Positions 17,185 through 25,957 of a stretch of 64,000 nucleotides of DNA are shown here, piece by piece. The notes below the pieces were generated by a model. It had not been told where the DNA came from. It was given only the letters and a program-made list of their open reading frames with translations, and did not search any database. Every line of letters starts with the position of its first letter. Position 1 is the stretch's first letter. The DNA is from Haloferax litoreum (GTDB lineage: Archaea > Halobacteriota > Halobacteria > Halobacteriales > Haloferacaceae): positions 2,294,001-2,358,000 of the forward strand of contig NZ_WKJO01000001.1 of assembly GCF_009674605.1 (NCBI RefSeq), in the 5' to 3' direction. Position numbers and translations under genes: made by a program.

Positions 17185-19005
17185 ATGAGCGATGGTCGCG
17201 TCGGCCCAGACCCTGACGACCCGTCACGGGTGGAATCGACTGACGAAGACGGCACACGAGACGAACGACTCGAACCGAAGCAGGGTGTCACCGGTGGCGA
17301 CGACGTGTACGCTTCGGAAGTCGAAGGAAAACAGTATCGCGGCACGTGGTACCTTCCGCTTCGCTACAGCGATTTACGAGAGGCTACCGAGTCCGACGAG
17401 TATCCCGAAGCGGGCACGGGTGGGTCGTTCCGCCTCGCCGACCTTCCGCGCGTCCCACGTGTCGGACACGTCGTTGGCCCATCTGCCATCATGCTCGGTG
17501 CCTCTCTCGGAAGCGGTGAGACGCTCTTTTGGCCCGTGTTGACCGCCCAATTCGGGTGGATGGTCTTCTGGGCGTTCGTCGTCGGCGTCTTCACGCAGTT
17601 CGTCATCAACACCGAACTTCAGCGCTGGACGCTCGCGACGGGAGAAAGCATCTTTCGCGCGTTCGCCCGCGTGGGAACATACTGGCCGTGGGCGTTCCTG
17701 TTCGGTGGCCTCGTCAGCCTCGGATGGCCCGGATGGGCCGCCGGGGCCGCACAGGTTGGCGCGACAGCACTGGGATTGAGCGGGTCACTCACCGTCCTCG
17801 GACTCGACGTCGCCACGTGGAAACTCATCGCAGTCGGCCTGATGGCGCTCATCTGGCTCTCGTACCAGACGTCGTCGGTCATGTACAACGCCGTCGAAGT
17901 GTTCCAAATCGGACTCTTGTTCGTCGCCATCGGCGCGACGCTGATGCTCGTCGGCGTCACCGGGTCGTGGGTGGAGTTCAGTAGCATCCCCGACGCCGCG
18001 CAATCTGTCGGGAGTCTCCCGGACGGTATCGACATCGCCGTCTTCCTCGGTGGTCTGGCCTTCGCCGGCGCGGGCGGCTATCTCAACCTCTCGCAGAGTC
18101 TCTGGATGCGCGAGAAAGGCTACGGGATGGGGAACTATCAGGGCCGCGTCAAGAACCCACTCCGGGGCGACGACCCAGAACCAATCGAGCGCGATGGGTT
18201 CACCTTCCGACCGACGGTGACGAACCTCCGCCGGTGGCGTGGGTGGTGGCGCGTCGTCCAACTCGAACACCTCCTGACGTTCGTCGTCGGACTCCTCGTC
18301 GTCGCACCGGCCCTGATGAGCGTCGCTATCCGCTACGCGCCCGGGACGACAACCGATGCCATCCAGATGTGGCTTGGCGACGTCGTCCCACTCCTCGGCC
18401 CCATCGGGTCGTTCCTCGTCTTCGCCATCCTGTTCGTCGCACTCTTCACCACCGAGTACGCCATCGTCGAGTCGTTCGTCCGCAACAGCGCCGACGCACT
18501 CTACGAATCGTACGGCCGTGAGGCGGGGTGGGACCTCCCGAAACTGTTCTGGCGACTGCTCACCGCGTTCTGCGTCTGGGGAATCGTCATCATCCTCGTG
18601 TTCACCTCGCCGTTCGAAGGGCGCGAACCGTTCTTCTTCCTCGTCGTCGGTGCTGCGATGTCGGGCGTCATGATGTGGCCCTACACTGCCCTCGTCCTCG
18701 TGATGAACACGACGCGACTCCCAGAGCACGTCCAACCGGGATGGGGCCGCGTCGCCGCCATGTGGTGGGCTTCCGGGTTCTACGGGTACTTCAGCGTCCT
18801 CCTCGTCGGGACGACGCTGGCCGAGTTCGGCATCGCGGCGTTCGAGACGGCACCAACGATTCTCGGAAGCGGTATCGGCGGGTATGGCCTCTGGGCAGTC
18901 TACTTCGTCGTACAAGCGTATGCAGTCGGGAAATCCGCGGCAGGAAAGCGTGACGCCGCCGGAACCGTCCCCGATGCAGACGAGGCGAGTGGCTGGTTCT
19001 CGTAA
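17185..19005 (+). CDS. Nramp-like (LeuT-fold) transporter lacking the metal-site motif
   Basis: A 606-residue membrane protein with a hydrophilic N-terminal extension of about 85 residues and some eleven hydrophobic segments. It looks like proteins annotated as Nramp divalent-metal transporters, but where Nramp has DPGN in the first membrane helix this protein reads GASLGSGETLFWP. The usual MPH motif of helix 6 is also not evident. The metal ligands are therefore missing and the substrate is probably not a metal ion. It stands between the lactate regulator and the lut-type oxidation genes, so an organic acid substrate such as lactate is a reasonable inference. A GGAGAGG stretch lies 8 bases before the ATG. 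Confidence 0.7.
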   Translation: MSDGRVGPDPDDPSRVESTDEDGTRDERLEPKQGVTGGDDVYASEVEGKQYRGTWYLPLRYSDLREATESDEYPEAGTGGSFRLADLPRVPRVGHVVGPSAIMLGASLGSGETLFWPVLTAQFGWMVFWAFVVGVFTQFVINTELQRWTLATGESIFRAFARVGTYWPWAFLFGGLVSLGWPGWAAGAAQVGATALGLSGSLTVLGLDVATWKLIAVGLMALIWLSYQTSSVMYNAVEVFQIGLLFVAIGATLMLVGVTGSWVEFSSIPDAAQSVGSLPDGIDIAVFLGGLAFAGAGGYLNLSQSLWMREKGYGMGNYQGRVKNPLRGDDPEPIERDGFTFRPTVTNLRRWRGWWRVVQLEHLLTFVVGLLVVAPALMSVAIRYAPGTTTDAIQMWLGDVVPLLGPIGSFLVFAILFVALFTTEYAIVESFVRNSADALYESYGREAGWDLPKLFWRLLTAFCVWGIVIILVFTSPFEGREPFFFLVVGAAMSGVMMWPYTALVLVMNTTRLPEHVQPGWGRVAAMWWASGFYGYFSVLLVGTTLAEFGIAAFETAPTILGSGIGGYGLWAVYFVVQAYAVGKSAAGKRDAAGTVPDADEASGWFS

Positions 19006-19109
19006 CTCTCCACTGTGGGTTCTCGTGAACGCTCGAATCTTTCATCATTAACCGTATCAGGGCTGTAGGAACCCGAAGAACGATTATGCAGAACACGTAA
19101 GCCGTGAAT

Positions 19110-19613
19110 ATGTCAACCGGCACGGTTGCGACGTTCGAGGACTCACTCGAACGACTCGAAGTAGGCTGGACACACGCGTCGCCGGGAGAGGTGGCTACAG
19201 TCCTCCGTGAGGTCTGTGACGACCCTGCCGTCGGCGTCGAACTCCCTTACGACGGTGTGGAACTGCCGTCGTGGGTGAACACTGACCCGACACCTGCCGA
19301 CCTCCGGGACGCGAACGCCGGAATCACGGCGGCGGGAATCGGCATCGCGGACTACGGGAGCGTCGTCGTGCAGGGCACGCCCGACGGCGTCGAACCCGTG
19401 AGTCTGTTCGGTGACCTCCACGTCGCCGTCCTCCGCGAATCGGACATCGTCTCGGGAATGCCCGAGGCGTTCGAATGGCTGGGCGAGGAGTTCCGAACCG
19501 GGCACGATTCGGCCATTATCGCCACCGGACCGAGTGCGACCGCCGACATGGGTGCACTCGTGAAGGGTGCGCACGGCCCCAAAGACGTCCACGTGGTGAT
19601 TCTCGATGAGTAA
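19110..19613 (+). CDS. LUD-domain protein, LutC/LldG-like
   Basis: A 167-residue LUD-domain protein. The motif ITAAGIGIADYGSVVVQG and the end GPSATADMGALVKGAHGPKDVHVVILD are characteristic of LutC/YkgG subunits of L-lactate oxidase complexes. The LUD proteins work with the Fe-S subunits coded next to it. Start: ATG 19110 lies 28 bases after TATA-like GATTATGC and is probably leaderless; GTG 19104 is an in-frame alternative. Its last 8 bases overlap the next gene (ATGAGTAA), which implies tight coupling of the two products. Confidence 0.88.
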   Translation: MSTGTVATFEDSLERLEVGWTHASPGEVATVLREVCDDPAVGVELPYDGVELPSWVNTDPTPADLRDANAGITAAGIGIADYGSVVVQGTPDGVEPVSLFGDLHVAVLRESDIVSGMPEAFEWLGEEFRTGHDSAIIATGPSATADMGALVKGAHGPKDVHVVILDE

Positions 19614-21807
19614 GGCGCGCGAGGCGAAGGCGGCGAAGATTCGCCAGTTGATGGAGACGGAAGGCGACGCCGTCGGAACGAGTACCCGCGGGTTCAATCA
19701 GGGGCGCTACGACTCCGTCCAGACGCTCGACGACTACGAGGGCCTGAAAGCCGAGGCACGAGAGATAAAAGAAGACGCCATCGAGCGACTCCCCGAACTC
19801 CTCGGCCGACTCCGCGAGACCATCGAGGAAAACGGCGGGACGATGTACATCGCCGACGACGCCGCCGACGCGAACCGCTACATCCGTGAGGTCTGCGAAG
19901 ACGAGGAGGCCGAACGAGTCGTCAAGTCGAAGTCGATGACTTCCGAGGAGATAGAGGTCAACGACGAACTCGAAGCGGCAGACGTGGACGTCGTGGAGAC
20001 GGACCTCGGCGAGTGGGTACTCCAAGTCGCCGACGAGACACCGTCGCACATCGTCGCGCCCGCCATCCACAAGTCGCGCGAGGCCATCGCCGACCTGTTC
20101 AACGAGACGTTCGAACCCGCGGAACCGCTGGAGACGGCGGAAGAACTCACCATGTTCGCCCGCGAGCAACTCGGCGAACTCATCGAAGGTGCCGACGTGG
20201 GAATGACTGGTGCGAACTTCATCACCGCCGACACGGGGACGATGGCGCTCGTCACCTCCGAGGGCAACGCGCGTAAGACGGCCGTCGTGCCGGATACACA
20301 CGTCGCCGTCGCCGGTGTCGAGAAAGTCGTCCCGACCGTCGAAGACCTCCAACCGTTCATCGAACTCATCGGCAAGTCGGGAACCGGACAGGACATCACC
20401 TCCTACATCTCGCTTCTCACGCCACCCGTCGAGTCCCCGACGGTCGATTTCGACGACCCCGACACCCCCATCACCGAAACCGAGACCGACCGCGACTTCC
20501 ACCTCGTCCTCATCGACAACGGTCGACTCGACATGCGCGACGACGAGCAGTTGCGCGAGACGCTCTACTGCATCCGGTGTTCGGCGTGTTCGAACGTCTG
20601 CGCCAACTTCCAGCACGTCGGCGGTCACGCCTTCGGCGGCGAGACGTACTCCGGTGGCATCGGGACCGGGTGGGAAGCAGGCGTCGAAGGCCTCGACTCG
20701 GCCGCCGAGTTCAACGACCTCTGTACCGGGTGTAGCCGCTGTACGACTGCCTGCCCGGTCAACATCGACATCCCGTGGATAAACACGGTCGTCCGCGACC
20801 GGGTCAACCGCGGCGACGTGTCGGAAGTCGATTGGCTCGTCGAGGGCCTCACGCCCGACGAAGAACCCGGCGGTGTCAGCCTCCAGAAGCGCTTCTTCGG
20901 CAACTTCGAGACGGCCGCGAAGGTCGGTAGTCTCTTCGCCCCAGTCTCCAACTGGGCCGCCCAATCGTCTGTCTCGCGTGACCTCATGGAGCGCTTCCTC
21001 GGAATCGACGCGCGGCGTGAACTCCCGTCGTTCCAGCGCGAGACACTGAAAGACTGGTTCGACGCGCGGGACTCCCGCGTGCAGGACGCGACGCGAACTG
21101 CCGTCCTCTACCCGGACGTGTACACGAACCACGTACAAGTCGAACGCGGGAAGGCCGCGGTTCGCGCACTCGAAGCACTCGGTGTCGACGTCGTCGTCCC
21201 CGACGTTCGCTCGTCGGGTCGGGCACCGCTCTCGCAAGGGATGATTGCCACGGCCGAAGACCACGCGCACGACGTGTACGCCGGCCTCGCCGAGTATATC
21301 GACGAGGGGAGAGACATCGTCGTCATCGAACCTTCGGACCTCGCGATGTTCGACAGCGAGTACGAGAAGTTCCTCCCCGAGAAGTCGTTCCAGCGTCTCT
21401 CGGAGAACAGTTACGAGGTGATGGAGTACATCTTTGGACTGCTCGAAAACGGTGCACCTGCCGACGCGCTACAGACGGTCGACGGAGCGGAAGTCGCCTA
21501 TCACAGTCACTGTCAGCAGCGAACTCTCGGCCTCGAAGGCCACACCGAAGCCGTCCTCTCGGACCTCGGGTACGACGTGGCCACGTCCGACGTGGAGTGC
21601 TGTGGGATGGCCGGGTCGTTCGGCTACAAATCCGAATACTACGAACTGAGCATGGACGTCGGGTCCGAACTGCGAGAGCAGTTCCAGACGGACGAGACGC
21701 GCGACCGAACCGTCGTCGCGAGCGGGACGTCCTGTCTCGAACAACTCGACTCGCTGTTGCGCAGACCGTCTCGCCATCCGGTCGAACTCGTCGCGCCGCG
21801 ACGGTAG
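19606..21807 (+). CDS. LutB-LutA fusion: LUD plus 4Fe-4S plus CCG domains, L-lactate oxidation
   Basis: A 733-residue protein joining two subunits that are separate in Bacillus. Residues about 50-300 are a LUD domain. A ferredoxin-type part follows, with Cys 322, 325, 328, 332 and 373, 376, 379, 383. The C-terminal third is a CCG domain as in LutA/GlpC (HSHCQQRT and VECCGMAGSFGY). Together with the upstream LUD protein it can form a complete LutABC-type quinone-linked L-lactate dehydrogenase. This gene pair corresponds, as I recall, to HVO_1692/1693 of H. volcanii, reported in L-lactate growth. Its CCG part resembles the C-terminus of the dld product, so the two dehydrogenases share an electron-transfer module. 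Confidence 0.9.
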   Translation: MSKAREAKAAKIRQLMETEGDAVGTSTRGFNQGRYDSVQTLDDYEGLKAEAREIKEDAIERLPELLGRLRETIEENGGTMYIADDAADANRYIREVCEDEEAERVVKSKSMTSEEIEVNDELEAADVDVVETDLGEWVLQVADETPSHIVAPAIHKSREAIADLFNETFEPAEPLETAEELTMFAREQLGELIEGADVGMTGANFITADTGTMALVTSEGNARKTAVVPDTHVAVAGVEKVVPTVEDLQPFIELIGKSGTGQDITSYISLLTPPVESPTVDFDDPDTPITETETDRDFHLVLIDNGRLDMRDDEQLRETLYCIRCSACSNVCANFQHVGGHAFGGETYSGGIGTGWEAGVEGLDSAAEFNDLCTGCSRCTTACPVNIDIPWINTVVRDRVNRGDVSEVDWLVEGLTPDEEPGGVSLQKRFFGNFETAAKVGSLFAPVSNWAAQSSVSRDLMERFLGIDARRELPSFQRETLKDWFDARDSRVQDATRTAVLYPDVYTNHVQVERGKAAVRALEALGVDVVVPDVRSSGRAPLSQGMIATAEDHAHDVYAGLAEYIDEGRDIVVIEPSDLAMFDSEYEKFLPEKSFQRLSENSYEVMEYIFGLLENGAPADALQTVDGAEVAYHSHCQQRTLGLEGHTEAVLSDLGYDVATSDVECCGMAGSFGYKSEYYELSMDVGSELREQFQTDETRDRTVVASGTSCLEQLDSLLRRPSRHPVELVAPRR

Positions 21808-21917
21808 GTCCCCTCACCTGCCAGTTTTCGCCGTTGTCCGACGCCCGTCAGCCACGTGTCTGCGACGTGACCGGTGGGCTACGAACTATTAAGACCCGGC
21901 ATCCCAATTTGGCGGAT

Positions 21918-22211
21918 ATGGACGGGACGCCCGAAGAGATTACGACGCTCGTAGGCCGTGAGGTCTACTCGAACAACGGCGTGTTCGTCGGCGAAGTCGA
22001 AGACGTCCGCCTCGACTTAGACCACGAGACGGTCACTGGACTCGCGCTGACGGCGCTGAACAACGAACTGTTCCGGAATCAAATCGAGCCTGGCAAGGGC
22101 GTACTCATTCCGTACCGGTGGGTTCGTGCAGTCGGCGACGTCATCCTCATCAACGACGTCATCGAGCGCCTGAAGAACCCCGAAGAAGACGAAGAGTCGC
22201 TTCTCGCGTAG
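21918..22211 (+). CDS. cdpB1: PRC-barrel protein CdpB1, cell division
   Basis: A 97-residue single PRC-barrel protein (LVGREVYSNNGVFVGEVEDVRLDLD and IPYRWVRAVGDVILIND). In Haloferax, PRC-barrel proteins CdpB1 and CdpB2 bind SepF and act in FtsZ-based division at mid-cell; size, sequence and position next to the lut genes agree with what I remember for CdpB1. ATG 21918 was chosen because the frame upstream lies inside the previous gene and the domain begins at once. It ends 3 bases from the stop of the convergent DHH gene. Confidence 0.8.
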   Translation: MDGTPEEITTLVGREVYSNNGVFVGEVEDVRLDLDHETVTGLALTALNNELFRNQIEPGKGVLIPYRWVRAVGDVILINDVIERLKNPEEDEESLLA

Positions 22212-22214
22212 GTT

Positions 22215-23672
22215 CTAACTCCCGTTTCCGCTCTCGCCGCTCTCCACTCCCATTGCACGGAAGAGCTTGCGCTTTACCGCTTCTTCAGTCAGTTGCAAGA
22301 GCGTATCGCGGTTGTCGTCGCTCGACTCGATACCGGTGAAGATGCCGAGCGGAATCTCGACAGAGCCCTGCGTGGAGTGGCCACCGGCTTCGCCGATACC
22401 CGTGAAGGCGTCGCTCAGAATCTTCCCGATGTTCATCCGGATGTCCTTCGAGCGAGCAGCGAGGTAGATGGTGTCGTCGGCGATGCCGAAGACGGCCGTG
22501 GTGGTGATACCTTCCAAATTCAGCAGGTGTTGGGCCGCCTGCGTCAGGGCGTCTCGGTCACGGATGAACCCTGCGTTCGAGACGAGGTGGGACCCCTGTA
22601 CCTCCCGATTCTGGATGGCTTCGGCGAGCACGTCCAACGTCTCGGGTGACATGGACGGCGACTCGACTTTCTCCAGTGTGTCGTGGTCCGCGAACGGGTA
22701 GAGGTACGCCGCAGCGGTCAAGTCTGCGGGCGTCGTGTCGCGCTTGAAGTCGAGCGTCTCGGCACGGATGCCGTACAGGAGCGCCGTCGCGACCGCTTTC
22801 GAGGGGCTGAGGTCGAACTCTTGGATGTACTTCGTGAGGATAGTCGACGTCGACGAGACGTTCGGGCGAATGTCGGTGAAACGCGCGTCGATACCCTCGT
22901 CGGGTTCGAAGTGGTCGATGAACACCGTAATCTCGGCGTCGCCGAGGTCCGGCATCCCGGACTTCATGTGGTCGACGAGGGCGACGGCACCGTACTCTTC
23001 GAGTGGTTTCGCGTCCGACCGCGGCGTGAGTTCGATGCCGAGGATGTTCACGAACGCCCGGTTCTCCTGGTGGCCCATGTCGCCCGAGTAGAGGATGTCG
23101 GCTTCGATGTCGTACTCGAGGGCGATGGCCTGTAACGCGATTGCCGAGGCGAGTGAGTCGGGGTCTGGGTTGTCGTGTGTGAGGATGGCCAGTCCGTGGT
23201 CCGTCTCACGCAGGATATCGGCGAGTTGTCGGGCTTTGTATTCGAGTTCGCCGGACTCGACGCTTCGGAGTGCGGAGTCGGCGATGACCTCGGAGGGGTT
23301 GATGACCACGTCGGCACCAAGTTTCGTGAGTTCGTCTTCGGAGACGGGGTCAGACGCGCGGACGACGACGAACTTGTCGTCTTCTCGCTCACGGATGGTC
23401 GACACGGCGGCCTTGTTCGCTTCGACGTCCGACGAGAGGATGAGGACCACGTCGCGGTCGGCGACGACGTCGGCGAGTTCCGGTTCGGCGATATCGGTCG
23501 TCTGCGCGTTCAGGTCCTGGTCGCGCAGGGCTTCAACGCGACTCTCGTCCTTGTCGAGGATGAGGACATCCTTGCCCTCGTCCGCGAGTTCCTCGGCCAC
23601 GGCGTGCCCGACGCTCCCACATCCGAGAATCGCATACGTGGACATCGAAGAGACACTGACCCCTGCACTCAT
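22215..23672 (-). CDS. TrkA-N Rossmann / DHH / DHHA1 phosphoesterase
   Basis: A 485-residue three-part protein. Residues about 12-130 form a TrkA-N-like NAD-binding domain (GCGSVGHAVAEEL, 18-30). The DHH catalytic part has HDNPDPDSLAS (166-176), YSGDMGHQENRAF, VDHMKSG (Asp234-His235) and IDHFEPD (252-258). The DHHA1 domain near the C-terminus has GGHSTQGSVEIPLG. Such enzymes cleave phosphodiester bonds in small nucleotides or nanoRNA using two Mn ions. The third motif reads DHM instead of DHH. Start ATG 23672 lies 28 bases after TTAAG and is predicted leaderless; ATG 23645 is an alternative. Substrate unknown; c-di-AMP is a candidate. Confidence 0.88.
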   Translation of the reverse strand: MSAGVSVSSMSTYAILGCGSVGHAVAEELADEGKDVLILDKDESRVEALRDQDLNAQTTDIAEPELADVVADRDVVLILSSDVEANKAAVSTIREREDDKFVVVRASDPVSEDELTKLGADVVINPSEVIADSALRSVESGELEYKARQLADILRETDHGLAILTHDNPDPDSLASAIALQAIALEYDIEADILYSGDMGHQENRAFVNILGIELTPRSDAKPLEEYGAVALVDHMKSGMPDLGDAEITVFIDHFEPDEGIDARFTDIRPNVSSTSTILTKYIQEFDLSPSKAVATALLYGIRAETLDFKRDTTPADLTAAAYLYPFADHDTLEKVESPSMSPETLDVLAEAIQNREVQGSHLVSNAGFIRDRDALTQAAQHLLNLEGITTTAVFGIADDTIYLAARSKDIRMNIGKILSDAFTGIGEAGGHSTQGSVEIPLGIFTGIESSDDNRDTLLQLTEEAVKRKLFRAMGVESGESGNGS

Positions 23673-23805
23673 TGTTGCCCGCAACTCCGGTCGGCCGACA
23701 CTTAACACCACCCGTTTGCCGCCTCTCGGAGGGTGTGTGCGTCCCTGTCGTCGTCGTACAGAAAGGAAAGTCATTTTACCTACCACGGGTTACGGGAGAT
23801 TGCAA

Positions 23806-23879
23806 GGGCCGGTAGCTCAGTTAGGCAGAGCGTCTGACTCTTAATCAGACGGTCGCGTGTTCAAATCGCGTCCGGCCCA
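23806..23879 (+). tRNA. tRNA-Lys (anticodon CTT)
   Basis: A full cloverleaf can be folded: acceptor arms GGGCCGG (23806-23812) and CCGGCCC (23872-23878), discriminator A, D-arm GCTCAG-TTAGGC-AGAGC, anticodon stem TCTGA/TCAGA with loop CTCTTAA, so anticodon CTT for AAG, and T-loop TTCAAAT. CCA is not encoded. No intron. Confidence 0.97.
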
Positions 23880-23975
23880 CTACCTTCCTTCCCGAAGCTA
23901 ATTCCTCCGGTAGAGAGTTTTCTGTCGGTCAGACTGTCCGACCAACTTATCCTGCCCCACAGAGAGCACACCAGT

Positions 23976-24206
23976 ATGAACCAGAGCGACCGAACCGAGA
24001 TTACGCTCGTCTTCATCACACTCCTCGTCTCGGTAGTGTTCGGACTCGCTATCGGGGTCAGAGACCACCTCAGTGTCGACCGGTTCGTCGCCGCGCTCAC
24101 ACCTGACCTCGGTGTGTTGTTCGGTTCCGACGTCGTCGCGGCGACTGTACTCGTCGTTCTGTTCGGCGTCCTCTTCACCGGCGTAAAAATCCTGCTCGGA
24201 CCTTAG
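23976..24206 (+). CDS. Small two-helix membrane protein, unknown
   Basis: A 76-residue protein with two hydrophobic segments (residues about 9-27 and 52-74) and a short charged loop with RDHLSVDRF between them. No motif or family recognised. It follows tRNA-Lys and converges with the next gene so closely that the two stop codons share bases 24204-24205. Function unknown. Confidence 0.7.
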   Translation: MNQSDRTEITLVFITLLVSVVFGLAIGVRDHLSVDRFVAALTPDLGVLFGSDVVAATVLVVLFGVLFTGVKILLGP

Positions 24207-24454
24207 TTTCGCAGGACGACCCACGAGTTGCCACGACCCGGGGCCGGTGCGATACGAAGTGGCATTTCGGTCCCTCTCCGTGCATCTTCGAGTCGGTCTC
24301 GAAGGCGCGGTGACTCGTACTCGACCACCGTGCGTAGTTCACCTGTCTGCACGACGCGAACCGTCATCGCACCGTGGTCGTTCATCTCTCGTTCGATTCT
24401 CACTAACCGTGTTTCGGCACCCCCCACCACAGGGCCACCACCGAGCTGTGCCAT
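24203..24454 (-). CDS. Conserved haloarchaeal-type small protein, unknown
   Basis: An 83-residue soluble protein (MAQLGGGPVVGGAETRL at the start, then a beta-rich EMNDHGAMTVRVV region). I do not recognise the family. TATA-like ATTTTAG lies about 28 bases before the ATG, giving a leaderless mRNA, and a short palindrome covers the start codon. Its stop overlaps that of the convergent small membrane-protein gene by 4 bases in total. Codon use is like that of its neighbours, which supports it as real. Confidence 0.68.
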   Translation of the reverse strand: MAQLGGGPVVGGAETRLVRIEREMNDHGAMTVRVVQTGELRTVVEYESPRLRDRLEDARRGTEMPLRIAPAPGRGNSWVVLRN

Positions 24455-24466
24455 GTTGGCACATGG
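24451..24466. promoter_or_regulatory. Palindrome over the start codon of the 83-residue gene
   Basis: CCATGT-TGGC-ACATGG is a perfect 6-base inverted repeat that includes the ATG at 24454. In a leaderless gene this is also the transcription start, so a bound protein would block initiation. No regulator is known. Confidence 0.35.
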
Positions 24467-24649
24467 TACTGGAGCCGCTAAAATCGAATCCCTCGTATGA
24501 TTGGTTCTTTATGTCGTTCGGTTCCCCGAACGTGGGCTATTCAGGGCGATTCAGTCCTTCGGTAGGCCGCCCCCGTCGTTCGAATCGTGGATTTTCCGAG
24601 TGGCACCTCGTTTCGGAACTTCTTTTCGGCGGTTGCCCACAGTCTCCCT

Positions 24650-25957
24650 ATGGACCGCACCCGTCTGAGGTTCTGGGCGTTGTACCTCACCCGATTCGCC
24701 GGTGGATTCGGGTTCATCACGCTCGTGACTCTCCTTCCGAAGTACATCAACGAACTCGACCCGACGGCGGTGGTGCTGCCCGAAGTCGCACTCGGTGGCC
24801 TCGTCCTCGGGGGTCTCACCCTCTCGAAAGGGTTCGTCATCGGGATGTACACCACTGGGTTCACGCTTGCGCAGACCGTCGCTGTCGTCCCGCTCGCGTG
24901 GGCGGGCGATAGATACGACAAACGCCTCGTTCTCGCGGGAACCGTCGGCTTGGGTGCGCTCGTCTACGCCATGTTCCCGCTCGTCGATTCCAGCCTTTCG
25001 TTCGTCGTCGCCCGCGCAGCACAGGGAATCGCCGTCACCGGGGCCGGGTTGATGTCACTCGCGTTAGTCGGTGAACTCGCCCGCGAGGGAACGCGTGCGA
25101 ATCACATCGGGAAGGCGAACGCCGCACGGTTCGCGGCGTCTATCCTCGGCAGTCTCAGCGCCGGATTCCTCTACGACGCGTTCGGGTTCACGCCCATCTT
25201 CGTCGTCATCACGGTTCTCCTGACTATCGCTACCGTCGCCATCTGGGTGTTCCTCCCGCCGGACGAGACGACAGTTCACGGCTTTCCGTTCACCAATCTC
25301 GCGCTCAACGAGCGAATTCTGACCATGGCGACGTTCCGCGTGCAGTACGCCGTCGCCGTCACGCTCGTCAGAACGTGGGTACCCATCTACGCCGGAGTGT
25401 CGGCCGCATCGGGTGGACTCGCCTACGGCGGCATCGCCGTCGCCGCAACCGTCGTCGCAGAGAAGTTCACCAACATGCTCTGCCAACCGTACACCGGGCG
25501 TATCTCCGACCAGTACGGCCGCGCGCGATTCGTCTTCGTCGGCGGCGGCCTCTACGGACTCGTCGCGCTCGCTGTCCCCTTCTCGCCTGCAATCGGTCAG
25601 GCACTCGCGCTTCCCGCGGTGTTCCCGGTTCTCGGACCACTCTCACCCGCGTTCCTCCCACTCGTCGGCTTTGCCGGACTCCTCGGAATTGCAGATAGCC
25701 TTCGGGAACCCGCCAGTATGGCCCTCTTTGCCGACGAGGGAACTGGCGGTTCGGGTGTCGCCAGCAGTTTCGGCATCCGTGAACTCCTCTGGCGTCCGGG
25801 AAGCGTCGTCGCACCGCTTCTCGGTGGCTACCTCATGGCCGACGTTGGGATGCAGTGGGTGTTCTACGTCGGTGGCGCGTCCGCTCTCACTGGGGTCCTC
25901 GCGTTCCTCGGCGTCCTCGTGTGGTCGCACGGGACGGGCGCGCTGACGCAGTGGTGA
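24650..25957 (+). CDS. Major facilitator superfamily transporter
   Basis: A 435-residue membrane protein with about twelve hydrophobic segments. The MFS loop 2-3 motif appears as PLAWAGDRYDKR (around residue 85) and a second copy as QPYTGRISDQYGRAR in the second half, as expected for the two six-helix bundles. Start ATG 24650 puts the first helix (FWALYLTRFAGGFGF) near the N-terminus; an in-frame ATG at 24587 would add 21 residues. The substrate cannot be inferred. It precedes the DapA-family gene by 159 bases, and both could serve uptake and breakdown of the same sugar acid or amino acid, but this is a guess. Confidence 0.9.
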   Translation: MDRTRLRFWALYLTRFAGGFGFITLVTLLPKYINELDPTAVVLPEVALGGLVLGGLTLSKGFVIGMYTTGFTLAQTVAVVPLAWAGDRYDKRLVLAGTVGLGALVYAMFPLVDSSLSFVVARAAQGIAVTGAGLMSLALVGELAREGTRANHIGKANAARFAASILGSLSAGFLYDAFGFTPIFVVITVLLTIATVAIWVFLPPDETTVHGFPFTNLALNERILTMATFRVQYAVAVTLVRTWVPIYAGVSAASGGLAYGGIAVAATVVAEKFTNMLCQPYTGRISDQYGRARFVFVGGGLYGLVALAVPFSPAIGQALALPAVFPVLGPLSPAFLPLVGFAGLLGIADSLREPASMALFADEGTGGSGVASSFGIRELLWRPGSVVAPLLGGYLMADVGMQWVFYVGGASALTGVLAFLGVLVWSHGTGALTQW

